Assembly: GCA_028641055.1 (NCBI GenBank)
Contig: CM054063.1
Coordinates: 181,604,756-181,668,755, forward strand
Length of the DNA stretch: 64,000 nucleotides
Direction: 5' to 3'
Origin: Alopecurus myosuroides
Lineage: Eukaryota; Streptophyta; Magnoliopsida; Poales; Poaceae
Within the stretch, counting starts at the first letter, position 1. Each line of letters starts with the position of its first letter. Made by a program: the position numbers and the translations under genes. The notes beneath the pieces were generated by a model. It saw nothing but the letters and a program-made list of their open reading frames with translations, was not told the DNA's origin and ran no database searches. Of the stretch, positions 10,448-21,879 are shown piece after piece.

Positions 10448-13400
10448 TGTCACGACCCCGGACCCAGAGATATACATACTGTTATGTGCTCCTAGACATG
10501 GACCCACAAGGGCTTCAGGGTTACCAGCCCCGGCCGCAACAAACAACGGCAGGCAGACTGGATTCATCGGCACGTAGTCCGGATCCCCAGTCTACTACTC
10601 CTTGTATCCATGCTAGTCATAACCAACTATGCATATCAAAGCGTCCACGAATCGAATGAAACTGAAGGAAACGGGACCAAAGCTATACAGAGATGCTATG
10701 TGTCCAGAAAGTGCAACAACAATCGAGGGTTACTGGGGTTACCTCGCCCCAGGCCGCTCACATCGACAGGCGGGCTCGGACATGGATCATCGGCTCCACA
10801 ACCCCTCAACTGCGACAACTATGCAGGCATAGCCAAAACTGTATAACAATGAGCTCGAAACCAACAACCGATCAAAGCAGTACTCTAAACATGAAAGTTG
10901 TATTCAACAGGTGATACTAGAGTATAGCTTACAAACAGAGGTCACATGACCCAACATTACATCAGACCACAGAAGGCAAATTATGTTGCTAATCAACAAG
11001 AACCAAAAAGGCCTAAGAGGCTGCAACATAAGGCGACGTCCCAGCCCATAGATTCCAGGCTGCTACCTGGGAACCCCGAACTACTCGTCGATGTCCATGC
11101 TGAATCACCACTGAAGTGAGGAACTCCACCTGAACCAAATTAAGCAAACCTGAGTACGGGAGGTACTCAACAAGACTTAATTAACCTATTATATATCTGC
11201 TAACCTCGGAAAGAGTTTTATGAAGGCTGATTTGCGTAAAGCAATCTTTGTTTTTCAAATCGAGGGAGAATAGCACGTCTCATAGAAGGTTTTCAAAACA
11301 GATGAGAAACTTGCTTCTGTAATCATCATCTTTTGATTCCACCAACATCATTTCCCGGCATCTCACATACTACAAGGATCACCCCTCCCGGCATCTCCGG
11401 GGAGGCACCCTTCATTCATTGCCAACATCTTTTACACCACTTTCAAGTTATCTATGACCTCGTGACTTTCACCAAGTCGTCCATAACCGTGGACACGGCT
11501 TTCCGAAAGATTTATCCCTGCAGGGTGGTACACTTTACCCACACGTACCCTCCGACTCTTAGCGCCACATGTACGCTCTTCCATGGAGCGCGGCAGAGGG
11601 TGGCTGGCTCCGACCTTTACCTTGCTCGACCCTATCCATGAGTCAACCCAAACAGGGCCACCCCGTCAACAGGGAGTTGGCCACCTCCTGACGGCACCTG
11701 TTCTGTGAGTCGGGATCAAGATCCGTGTACGTCCATCACTTGTCCTGGTCACGCCCTAGTTTTTCCCCAAATCGTTTTCTGACTCACACGCAAATGGAAA
11801 TAGCAAACTACGTGACTCATGGATGTGGCCAAACAAGTTAGTTAGTCGAGCGAGGTTCATTGGATCGCGCGTGTGGTTGCACGCTCAGTCTTGGTTTCCG
11901 CGGCGAGACCTTACTCCTAGGGTTGGCAAGTACAGGACAAAGAACCACTTCCCAAGTGGCCTCCCGTCCAAGCCTTAGTCATGTTAACCACACAATGCTC
12001 ATCTCACCACGTCATCATATCATACTAGGTTCTCGTAGCTCTGATTCATCAACCAGATGGAGCAGAGGTAAACAAACATGTATGACTAAGCAAAGCAGAT
12101 ATGAGGCTCTGGCGATGCGCACAACCAATCTATGGCGGCTAGGAGCAGTGGATCAGGATATCTAGGTTATGCAGTATATAGGAGAATTCTATCTACTGAC
12201 ATCAAATAGTTTGGAACCGAATGCAAAGTACGAGATTCAAATCACTTTGAAATCATATATGAGCAGATAAGAGGTTATGCTTGCCTTGGTTATAAGAAAA
12301 CCAATTGAAATGTCTTCTGGAATAAGTGCTTGACTTGTCGATTAAGATCAAGTATTCGTCATTGGATTGTTGGCCTTCACTTCGGAGTCGCATTCTACCG
12401 AGGGGGAAACAACACCGAAAAGAGGAACAACAATCAACACATGGCATCGATGCAATGCACAATATGTATGCATGAGCAAGTTAATGCACTGAAATAAAGC
12501 CCTAAATATGTTTGATGGGTTGCTAGGGTTTGTATGGCAATTAGGCAATTTTACAGAAATTAGCCCGAAATAGGCCTCGGAGGGGGTTTTCGGACGATTC
12601 TGAAAGTGAGTGCAAGTTAAAGTGCTCAAATGAGGTTGAAAACATCAAAACTAGGTTGCATTTGTCATTTTGAGCATTTTGGTATATAACTTTTAATTTT
12701 CTAATTTTCTTGAATAAAAACTTATTTTTCTATTTTTAATTGAATTAAACAGCATTAAATAATGTCCAAAAATGAAATGTGTCCAACATGTATGAAAGTG
12801 ACATTTTTGGAAAGATCTCATTTTTCTGAACACAACCATATTTTTATCACATTTTTCTGATTAATATTTCAATACTTATGGATTTTCCAATATTGAAACA
12901 TTTTCTGGATTATTAAACAGAAGTGGGCCCACGTGTCAATTTAAACGTTTTATTTAAATAAAACTCTCCGAAAAAACTGGAGCCAACACGTGGCCTGCTG
13001 ATGCCATGCTGATGTCATTATGACATCAGCAACTGGCCGACCGGGCTCGGATGAGCTCCTCGGCGGCGAACCACCGCATCCCGCGAAGCGCAGGTGGGCT
13101 CTTAAGGTCGGCCTCGACGAGGCGAACCAACTAGGGGTGGCGCCGCCAGCGTACGGTCGCCGGAGGCGCGGCGGCGAGGCGCTTCTGCGGCGGCGACGAG
13201 CGGCCAACGCCGTGAGCTCGAAACAGAGCGAGGGAGGAGAAAGGAGGAGGTCCAGGAGGACCAGGGACTCACCACGGAGGCGATGGAACCATCGGTTAGG
13301 CCGGAGGAAGCTCAACGGCGACGAATTCATGCACGGCGGCCGCGGCCGGAGTTGGAGAAGAACGTTCGATCCGCGCGGTTGGGATCCTCCCACCAAACGA

Positions 13401-14041
13401 GGCTCGTCAGGGAGCAAGAAGAGACCACGGCGGTTCCGGGGATGGCTTCAATTCGGCCCGAGGTGGCCGGAGAGGGCGGCAAACGGCGGCGGCCATGGTG
13501 CGGTTAGGGTTTGGTACAGAGGGAGGGAGAGAGCTCGGGAGGGGTATTCTGCGAGATGCGCTCGATGCGGACGTCTCCTTGAGGTCCTCCAAGCCTCCAC
13601 GTCGGCGAAGAGGTAAGCAGGAGGTGGAGGCGGCGGCGCGGTTGCCTCCCTGGCCGGCGACAAGGAAGATGACGCCAAAAAAAACGATTTCACGGATAAC
13701 CCCCTGGAAGAAACTGGGAAATTACCAAGGGGTCCTTTTGGACCTAAAACAGAACCAAAACAGATTTTTGAGGGCCTTTTTGAAAGAATAAAATTTGGCA
13801 AAAATAGGATTTGGAAAGCTTATGAAATTTCCAACCTCACCATGTATTACATTGGTGAAATTGAAATACTTTTCAGAACAAGATTTTGAAACCCATTTTA
13901 AGTACTATTTGCTGGAAATTTTCTCAAACCATTTGAATTCAAGTTTTAAATTGGTTCAAACATGATTTGAATTTTGTTTTCATGCATGTATGAGATGAAC
14001 ACAACACCACACACCTTTGTTAGCAAAATTGGGATGTTACA
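10448..14041 (-). repeat. solo LTR of a Tekay-like (chromovirus) gypsy element
   Basis: A 3594 bp insertion with TG and CA ends and a perfect 5 bp duplication, TATAA. Read on the minus strand it begins TGTAACATCCCAA and ends CCGGGGTCGTGACA. It contains no pol domain. The minus strand of 11508-11523 (CTGCAGGGATAAATCT) and the following bases match the plus strand at 63838-63905 in the separate LTR at the right edge, showing that both are LTRs of related families in opposite orientation. A GC-rich, exon-like block (13020-13620) sits in the 5' part of the LTR, as in other long Tekay LTRs. An LTR without an internal region and with intact duplication is the product of LTR-LTR recombination. Confidence 0.82.
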
Positions 14042-14046
14042 TATAA
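14042..14046. repeat. target site duplication TATAA (right copy)
   Basis: Identical to 10443-10447; the Tat element 2 sequence resumes here with tataatccatgtttccgag, matching element 1 near 1758-1778. Confidence 0.85.
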
Positions 14047-14332
14047 TCCATGTTTCCGAGTTTCGACTGATTGGTTATACCCAGTCACTTGGCATGAAGA
14101 TTAATATACTATCGAGTCATTTCAAACACTAAGGACAGTTAAAACATATAAACAAGAGAACTTAGAAGATAAAGGAATAAAACCCGGAAAACTTGCAAAG
14201 ACTTAAATAATATTACTGCAACAGGCGGAGTACTTGTTTATACAAAAGAATAGAAAGCATTACAATGAGTTTACATTGTAAGATCAGTAATGCTTCCATT
14301 TCTATTTTCTACCCAGGATCAGGAAACTTCAT

Positions 14333-17300
14333 TCAAGCATCCGACTCTTCTTCGCTGCTGGATTCCTCGGGAGTTTCCGGAATAGCTTCCTCCGGGTAGA
14401 AGGTGGAGACGTTCACCATGGTGGAAATCTTGGTGGCGTGACCTTTGATGTCTTCAAAGATGCTGGCCCGCTGTGCCTCCGTGTATCCCTGATGTTTACC
14501 GGACGCCACGCGCCAAGATTTGGCAGTTGGGTAGTGCATGCGCATGAGCCCTAGAACCAAGCGCGCACCACCACGTGCCGCGGAGCGAAGGATGGACTCC
14601 CTAGAATCCGCCACGTCCACGATAGCTCCCGGAAGTTTTTCAACTTCCGAGAATTCCCCAGTCCTGGAAGGAAGGCATTTGTTGACCAGCAACATCCCCG
14701 CAGCCTTGATTGCGTTGAATACCTTCTCGAAAGCTCGGATTTTTTCAATCCGAGTAAGCTGGGGGTTATCTCCTGTTTCAGTAAAACACTAAAGTGTTAG
14801 AGAAAACAGAGAAAGATGTAAACATGGAATATCCGGTAAAAGACAAAGTACTTACCGAGAATTTTTCCATCTCGATACCTTCTTCAAGGTGCTGGTTCAA
14901 GGCGTTCTCCAGATCCAGGATAGTGGCCTTGTCCTTGGCAGCTTGGTCGGAGGCCTTAGATTTGGCGATGCCAACAGCTAGTTGGCTGGCCTCTAGGTCC
15001 TACTGCAACTTCATAGTGAGCTTGTGAAGATCCAGGTTTTCGCGGCGGAGGTTTTCGGCATTGCCGACATCTTCAGCAATTTGTTTGGCTTTCGCCAAAG
15101 AAGCTAGAAAGCAAGTAAAAAAGACGAGTTAGAAAACTCGGAAAACTATTTAGAAAAATTACACAACTGAAAGCAGAGAAATATTTTACCTGCTGAATCC
15201 TTCAGCTGCTGCTGAGTGGATGCCAGTTCTGCCTCCTTAACATCAAGAATAGAAAGAAGGTTTTTCACCTCCTTGTTCTTGATGGTAAGTTTGTCAAAAA
15301 CTTCCAGGTTGATGTTCTCAGCAGTTTGCTGAAACACGAAAAAGAGACAAAAATGCTTAAGTTAAAAACAAGCATACAAGTGAAAAATCATTAAGGAAAA
15401 AGCATACATTTGACTTATTGCTTGGGGGCTAGAGATATTACCTGGCTCATCCGCAGCAAACCTGACAAGTTTTCATTGAATTCTTTTGCATACTCTGCAA
15501 AAAGAATCCCAACATGGCAAAGGCCATCCTGGATGACCTGCCAAGGTGAAAATATGAAGTTATTCCTTACAATTAGTCCACTTTGCGGCCAAGGACGGAT
15601 CAGAGGAGCGGGAGCGAAGAACTTGGTAGCCCATGGACGAATATATCCGAGTTCGTCAAAAGGTTCTTCCTTTACCTTGAAGTATTGGTTGAAAGTGGGA
15701 ATGGGTTCCCCCCCAGGTGTACGAGAAGGACTGCCTATATCCGGCTCCGCCCTTTCCCTCGCATCCATCTCGGGCGCAATGGGTTGGCTGGTCGGCAGTG
15801 GGTATTCCTCCGGATTCGCAGACTGATCTTCTCCCCCTAGAGTAACTGGGATAGAGGGAGCTGCAGCAGGAGATGGCGCCCCCTTGCCGACAGTGGCCTT
15901 ATGTTTCTTCAGCTTTTTTTTATTTCAAAGAAGTTGGAGCAAGGGTGAAGGGGAAAGAAGGCAAAAAGGAAAACCGAGAAATCAATTTTCCGAGAAACCA
16001 AAACAGCTTATGCAATAAAAAGTAGGCAAAGGTGCAAAATACCCAGATATTTACCTGGATGTAGCGACGGGAACCCCGTCAATATCCACCACCTCTTCAG
16101 TGGTTGCCGGCCTCTTACGCTTTCGACCACCGTAAAACTTGGCATGCAGTTCGTCAAATTCGGTGTCAGTTGCAAGATCCTTTTCGGTGAGGTCATCGAA
16201 CTATGGAAAAGCACAAATATTAGACTAAGCTAAGAAAACGGAGAAAGATAAAATCCGACAAAATTATCCAAAGAGAAAATAACATACCTTTGGAATCTTG
16301 TTCATTTTATGTTACATCTTTCGGCTTTCTTCATATTGGTCGCGAGTGGCAACCAAATGATTGATCCGTTTTTTGAAGTCCCTTTTTGTGAATGCCTTAT
16401 CCGTTCCCCTCATTTTATCTTCCGGACCCTTGTATTCGCATAGAAGCCGGGTTCGATGTGCAAGAGGTTGGATGCGTCCTCCGAACCAGCACAAAACTGT
16501 GTCGGTTCCGGTAAGAGGAGGTTTTGAGGAGGTGAGCTTAGCGATGCGCCATTAGATTTTCATCAAATCGTCCGGCAAAGTCTGCACTGCTTCTGCAGCC
16601 CAGCTATCTTGGGGAGTAGCGGCAGCATTGACAAATGGAGGAACCCATGTTTCCTTTCCAGGAAATGGGATGTCTTGATGATAGAAAAAGGAACCCGTCC
16701 AGAATTTGACGGATTCCGACATTTTTATCTTCGGGAACCAATCTTCCCTAAATCTACGCAGGGTGAAAGATATTGTTCCACGAGTTGGAAGAGCGCCCTC
16801 TATGGGGTTTTGCTTAATCCCAAAGCAATACTGCCAGAAATCTAGTCTAGGCGCTATTCCTAAATACCCTTCAAAAAGGGCCTGGAAGCCGGCTAAATAA
16901 TGAATGGAGTTCGGTGGTAGGTTGTGAGGCTGGATGTTATAATAGCTAAGGACTTCGAGGAAGATGGCGGAAGGCGGGATCCCCATACCTCTAGAAATGT
17001 GCGAGGTGAGAAGGACTCGTTCCCTGGCTCTGGGCGAAGGCTCGGACTTTTCTTCCTCATGCCGCCATTTTTCTTTCACAATTAACCCCTCCTTCTCCAT
17101 TGTTGGAAGAAAGGAGGGGTGATGCTACACCGGAACCCCGGAAGTCTCGCCCTCGTCCTCGGCTCCGGTGGCGGCGGCCACGGCGGCGAGCTCCTCTCCG
17201 ACGAGGGTGATCTTTTCTTCCGCCGTTTCGGGGGCGAGAGGCGGAGGCGGCGCAGAGGAAGAAGCGACCAGGTTCTCGGCCACGAGATGTAGATCCTCGC

Positions 17301-17439
17301 GGGCCTGGCCACCGGAAATGTTCTCTGGCGCATCAACGGTGGCGTGGCTCGGCGAGTCGAGCAGCGGGTCCATCGTGTACATGATTTCGTCGATGTCCGT
17401 GGCGATGGAGTGCTCCTGGGAAGCGCGCGGTGAGTCCAT
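14333..17439 (-). pseudogene. antisense multi-exon gene of Tat element 2 (Transposase_28-like)
   Basis: Homologous to the gene at 2044-5004 over its whole length. The start is ATG at 17439 (MDSPRASQEHSIAT). The N-terminus is acidic and Ala-rich and is followed by a stop at 17125-17127. In the same frame comes the conserved domain with GMGIPPSAIFLEVLSYYNIQ, HNLPPNSIHYLAGFQALFEG and FREDWFPKIKMSESVKFWTG. Further stops lie at 16552-16554 and 16312-16314. Downstream exons include the KEEPFDELGYIRPWATKFFA exon near 15768-15415, a coiled-coil-like exon near 15340-15180 and the last exon ending at 14333 with EESSSEEESDA. The conserved exon order in two diverged copies supports a real spliced gene in the ancestor. 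Confidence 0.65.
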
Positions 17440-17959
17440 GATTTGGCGGCGCGGTGAGGACTTCGTGCTCCCGACGAGAAGTTCCGGGAATGGTGCTAAG
17501 AGCACAAGCTCCGCTCTGCTCTCACTGGAACTTGGCTTGGGGGCTCTGGCGCTTGGAAGCTTGAAGGTGAGGGAAGAGCGGAAGGATCGCCGGAGCGCAC
17601 GAAAAGTGCTATTTATAGCCGGAAAACCCTTACGATGCGCGCTAACGTACGGCTCTTTAGACCGTTGGATTTTCAACGCGTGTCACTCGCTTGCAAATCC
17701 GGGAAATGAATCGACAGGTTATTATTGATATCTCCTGACATCCCTGACGTCGGCATGATTTCATCACTGACGTAGGAAGTTCCTTCTCCACGAAGACTCC
17801 TGGAAGAAAAAGCCGGATTTCCCGAAATACGAGTTTTCGCGTAAAAGCATGGCTTGAAGGAAAAGAAGAATCGAGACGAAGAGCCGACATTTCTCGGAAA
17901 GAATGCAAAAAATTGACGAAAGACGACGAATTGAAGTCTCAATCCTTCTTGGGGGCTAC
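17440..17959 (-). promoter_or_regulatory. upstream region of antisense gene, element 2
   Basis: Equivalent to 5005-5543. The minus strand carries a TATA-like 'ctataaatagc' near 17608-17618, and the plus strand ends in cttgggggctac before the LTR, a polypurine-like tract. No other gene is visible. Confidence 0.45.
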
Positions 17960-18508
17960 TGTCAGATATATACCAATTAGGGGTATATCACATAGTGACC
18001 TAAAGTTCCAGATTACCAGGGTGGCCTAGATGGTAATGGATTATGGTCCATTAGGCGGCCCAGTAAGCTGACAAGCAGAAGCCGGATTGTAGAAGAACCC
18101 GGACCACGGCCCACGTGGTACGGCTTGGAGTAGAAGGCGGGTTCTTGCCTTCCAAGTTAGAACCTACCGTAGTCTTCTAGGTTTCCTTTTCTGTAAGCCC
18201 TAACCCGGCTATTATATAAAGCCGGACGGGAGAGAAGAACGAGATATATACAATAAGCTAGAGGCTACCTCGCCAAGAGGTTGATCCTTGTCGAGTAGCT
18301 AAACCTAACTCACATTGTACTTTGTATACTTCAGGCTTCAGCCCTGATTTAGTGAGATTGCAGGAGTAGGAACGCCGCCTAGTTGCGTCGTACTGAACCT
18401 GGGTAAAACTTTGGTGTCCTTGATCGTCATACTACCACGTTCCCCCCACGTCTCTATCAGTAATATCATGGCACCCCCGTCTATGAATTATACTACGATG
18501 TCTCGACA
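17960..18508 (+). repeat. 3' LTR of Tat element 2
   Basis: 549 bp from TGTCAGATATATACC to GATGTCTCGACA. It is clearly homologous to 5544-6106, with many substitutions and small indels. The TATA box is at 18213-18220 in the same context (ggctattatataaagccgg). Its greater divergence from LTR 1 than expected for two LTRs of one element supports two independent insertions. Confidence 0.85.
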
Positions 18509-18780
18509 AGGGGAAATTTTGGCGAGGGGGCAGATAAGAGGGAGAGGTTCGAAATTTAGGGTGGCACAGGTGGCAAAGTTTTTGGTCGATAATTTGGGTG
18601 GGCGGCGCGAAATTTTCTGCGCACGCCAGATTTTGGTGCATTGGCTGGAGAACATTGATGTCCTTTGGATACATGATGGATGGCCTAAAAACATAACCAT
18701 TATTGAAATATGTTATTTAAGCATAATGGGAAGACATCTATAAATTACTAACATAAACTATTCCTAATAAATAAATTACC
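18509..18780. other. unassigned flank between Tat LTR and tandem array
   Basis: GC-rich at first and AT-rich at the end. I see no gene, terminal repeat or known motif. It is the first DNA beyond the element 2 LTR and should begin with that element's target duplication (agggg, 18509-18513), but the partner site is not in the window. Confidence 0.4.
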
Positions 18781-20590
18781 TACCATTGTCTTGGGTGTTC
18801 CTTGAGCCTAAACCTAACACAACCAAACAATTGGTTCCACTTTGCTACCCCCTTCTGTCTCATGTAGAGGGGCCGAAATGGCAGTTCCGTCATTTTCAAT
18901 AGCGGGGCTATGGTTTCTCTGGAGAGGGGGCTCTGGATCGTATGAATACCACTACAACACATGGTATGCCATACCATGTGTGTTAGAGTGTGGCATGGGT
19001 CTTGGATGCCCAAGGTTTCCTCACTCTCTATGTTAGGGCTTCACCGGCGTCAGATTCTCTCTCGCGGGTTCCAGGACTACTTAGAGCCCGAAACTCCTGG
19101 ATCTAAAGGAATTGGGGAATATTGCCAAGTGTTGAGACCTACCATGGTCTTGGGTGCTCCTTGGGCCTAACCTAACACATCCAAGCAATTGGTTCCACTT
19201 TGCTACCCCCTTCTGGCTCACGTAGAGCGGCCAAAACGGCAGTTCCGCCTTTTCCCCCAACGGGGCGATGGTTTCTCCGGAGGGGGGCTCCGGATCGTCT
19301 GAATGACACCAAATCCCATGGTATTCCATACCATGTGTGTTAGAGCGTGTCATGGGCTATGTGTTAGGGCTTTACCGACGTCGGATTCTCTCTAGCGGGT
19401 TCCAGGACTACTTAGAGCCCGAAACCCCCGGATTTGACACAATAAAGGAATCTTGCCAAGAGGTGGACCCTACCAATTTCTTTGGTGTTAATTGGGCCTA
19501 ACCTAACACAACCAAGCAATTGGTTCCACTTTGCTATCCCCTTCCAGCTCACGTAGAGGGCCAGAATGGCAATTCTGCCTTTCCCCCAACGAGGCTATGG
19601 TTTCTCTTGAGGGGGGCTCTGGATCGTCTGAATGCCACCAAATCCCATGTTATGACATACCATGTGTGTTATAGTGTGTCATGGGTCTTGGATGCCCAAT
19701 ATTTCCTAGCTCACTGTGTTAGGGCTTCACCGACGTCGGATTCTCTCTAGCGTGTTGCAGGACTACAAAGAGCTCGAAACTCCCGGATTTGATGGAACTG
19801 GGGAATCTTATCAAGAGGTGGTCCCTAGCATTGTCTTCGGGGTTCCTTGGGCCTAAACTAACACAACCAAGAAATTTGTTCCACTTTTCTACCCCCTTCC
19901 GGCTCACGTAGAGGGGCCAGAACGGAGTTCCGTCTTTTTCCCCAACGGGGCTATGGTTTCTCCGGAGAGGGGCCTCCGGATCGTCTGAATGGCACAAAAT
20001 CCCATTGTATTCCATACCATGTGTGTTAGAGCGTGGAATGGGTCTTGGATGCCCAAGATTTCGTCGCTCTCTGTGTTCGGGCTTCACCGGCTTCGGATTC
20101 TCTCTACGGGTTCGAGAACTACTTAATGAGAGCATGAAACTCCCGGATCCGATCGGACTGGGGGAATCTTTCCAAGAGGAGGTGGGTCCTACCATTGTAT
20201 TGGGTGTTCCTTAGGCCTAACCTAACAAAACCAAGAAATTGGTTCCATGTTGCTACCTCCTTCCGGCTCGCGTAGAGGGGCCAGAACAACAGTTTCGTCT
20301 TTTTCCCCAACGGGGCTATGGTTTCTCCGAAGAGGGGGCTCTGGAGCGTCTGAATGCCACCAAATCCCATAATATGCAATACCATGTGTGTTATAGTGTG
20401 GCATGGGTCTTGGATACCCAAGATTCCCTCGCTCTTTGTGTTAGGGTTTCACCGGCGTCGGATTCTCTCTTGCGGGTTCCAAGATTACTTAATGAGAGCC
20501 CGAAACTCCCGGATCGGACAGAACTGGGGGAATCTTTCCAATAGGTGGGCCCAACCATTGTCTTGGGTGTTCTTTGCTCCTAACATAACA
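18781..20590. repeat. tandem array of ~360 bp repeat, about five units
   Basis: Units are recognised by the recurring block '(t/a)a(c)cattgtcttgggtgttcc', starting at about 18781, 19140, 19471, 19826, 20190 and 20553 (spacings 359, 331, 355, 364 and 363). Each unit then has 'caattggttccactttgctaccccctt', a 'ctatggtttctc' segment, the palindromic-looking 'ataccatgtgtgttag' and 'cggattctctct'. Units are diverged by substitutions and short indels, and unit 2 is shortened. The reading frames in it are not consistent between units, so I treat it as satellite-like DNA or a repeat-bearing noncoding part of an element. I do not recognise the family. Confidence 0.8.
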
Positions 20591-20619
20591 CAACTGTCAA
20601 TTATGCATGTCAACAAATC

Positions 20620-21850
20620 CCTCGGAAGATCCAGTAGGGTTTCGAGTAGGAGAACGATAAAGGCGGTGGTGACTACGTCCACCAACAGGGGGCACGATTT
20701 TTCCTAGGTTCGGGGCCCTCGTAGAGGTAATACCCTTACTCCTAATAGTCTGTCTTTGTATTCTTAAGATCGATTACAATGGTGGTGCGCAAGCCGAGAG
20801 ATTGGATCTCGAGTTATGGCTATTGGTGGTGAAAACTAGATTGGATCCCCTCACCGGTGGTTCTCCCAGCCTTTAAATAGGTGGCTGGGTCTTGAACCGC
20901 AACTGGGGAGGTTAAAAACCCTAACTCTAGGCGGTGGAGACTTCCATCTTGTCCCACAAGTCTTGCAGGTGGGCCTCTACTAGGCCTTCTGGAACCACGG
21001 GGTAGTCCTTTGCGCTAGGCCTCAGTCTCGGGCCTTAGACCAGGTAGGCTCACTCGATAGGTCCTGGAGTCATCCCTACGTCAGTAGCCATCGAGTGTTT
21101 GTTCGACTGACAAATAGTCGAGTAAGCACTCAAAGCCTCTTCCTGCATCTCATGACCGAGTTAGTCGGGTATTTATGTTAAGGGTGTGTACCCTGTGTGA
21201 GATATACTCGAACATTGAGCCGTAGATGTGCCGTGTTAGGCGTTTTTCGCAGAAGGATATGGATCAACTGCTTGGCTCTCTCGAAAGATCAGGGCCAATT
21301 AATTGATTATCGGGCAAAAACACTTCTGGCCTACACGAATTCGAGACCTTCGACTCGAATTCGGCGAGGCGATCATTGCGGCTGGGCCGTGGAGGTCTTA
21401 TGGAGTCGAACTTAACCTTAAAGGGCGCACCCGGAGCGTCCGCTAGGATTTTTCTTCGTGTTGTTGACACGGAAATTTTACTGGAGGACGCAGCTCGAGT
21501 GCGATTCCAGGCCCACAGGAGAGATCCTTGGGTCTTACCTTTGTACTCGAAAAAAATACGGCATCCGGATGTGCCTAGTCGGCTGAACGACCCGGGATAA
21601 AATGATGTGTTAGTACATCATAGTGCGGAGTTGCAGGAGCCGTGCACTCGCGGTTTTATTTTGGACGCACAGGGGGTGATGTCTTCTGCTCCTGAATAGT
21701 GGCGAGTACCACTGTTATCATTATGTGATCTCGAGCGAGATGGTCTTCTTTCTCTGGATCTATACGAAAGAAATTTCGTGTCATGATGCTCATACGAAAC
21801 AAATTTCGTGTCGTAATGCTCATACGAAAAAAAATCGTGTCATGATGTGT
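20620..21850 (-). repeat. minus-strand gypsy LTR fragment
   Basis: Read on the minus strand, 20730-20680 ends in a pattern (attacctctacgagggccc, then gaacctagg) that in many grass gypsy LTRs lies just inside the 3' end of the LTR. A related ending occurs in the LTR at 47230-47270 (gttacctccacacgagggcc, then gaacctggg). The rest of the region has no protein domain. I could not place the LTR start, so the right limit is approximate. Confidence 0.4.
21762..21850. repeat. 30 bp direct repeat, three copies
   Basis: Three consecutive copies of roughly 'atacgaaa(n)aaatttcgtgtc(a/g)t(g/a)atgctc', starting near 21763, 21793 and 21823. Each copy contains the imperfect palindrome cgaaa-aaatttcg. It lies inside the suspected minus-strand LTR and may be an LTR enhancer-type repeat; that role is a guess. 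Confidence 0.7.
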
Positions 21851-21879
21851 GCAATGACGTCATCCCGCACTCGCTGATG

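Larger units (their letters stand above)
6107..18508 (+). mobile_element. Tat-type Ty3/gypsy element 2, decayed, 5'-interrupted
   Basis: This second member of the same family starts abruptly in late gag at 6107. It runs through protease, RT, RNase H, archaeal-type RNase H, integrase, the antisense gene and a 3' LTR (17960-18508). It has no primer binding site or 5' gag, and it is split by a solo LTR at 10448-14041. Many stop codons and at least one frameshift make pol nonfunctional. The simplest reading is that element 1 inserted into the gag of element 2. In that case the missing 5' part should lie left of the window. Confidence 0.8.

Noticed and set aside
13020..13616. 198-codon Arg/Gly-rich ORF in the solo LTR
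   Set aside because: GC-rich exon-like block of a Tekay-type LTR; overlapping ORFs on both strands, Arg-rich composition typical of GC bias, no conserved domain.
18842..20544. Several 60-160 codon ORFs in the 360 bp tandem array
   Set aside because: They recur because the repeat recurs, differ in frame and length between units and show no domain.
18781..20590. Identification of the array as the Afa family or another named grass satellite
   Set aside because: Unit length is similar but the sequence words do not match what I know of those satellites.
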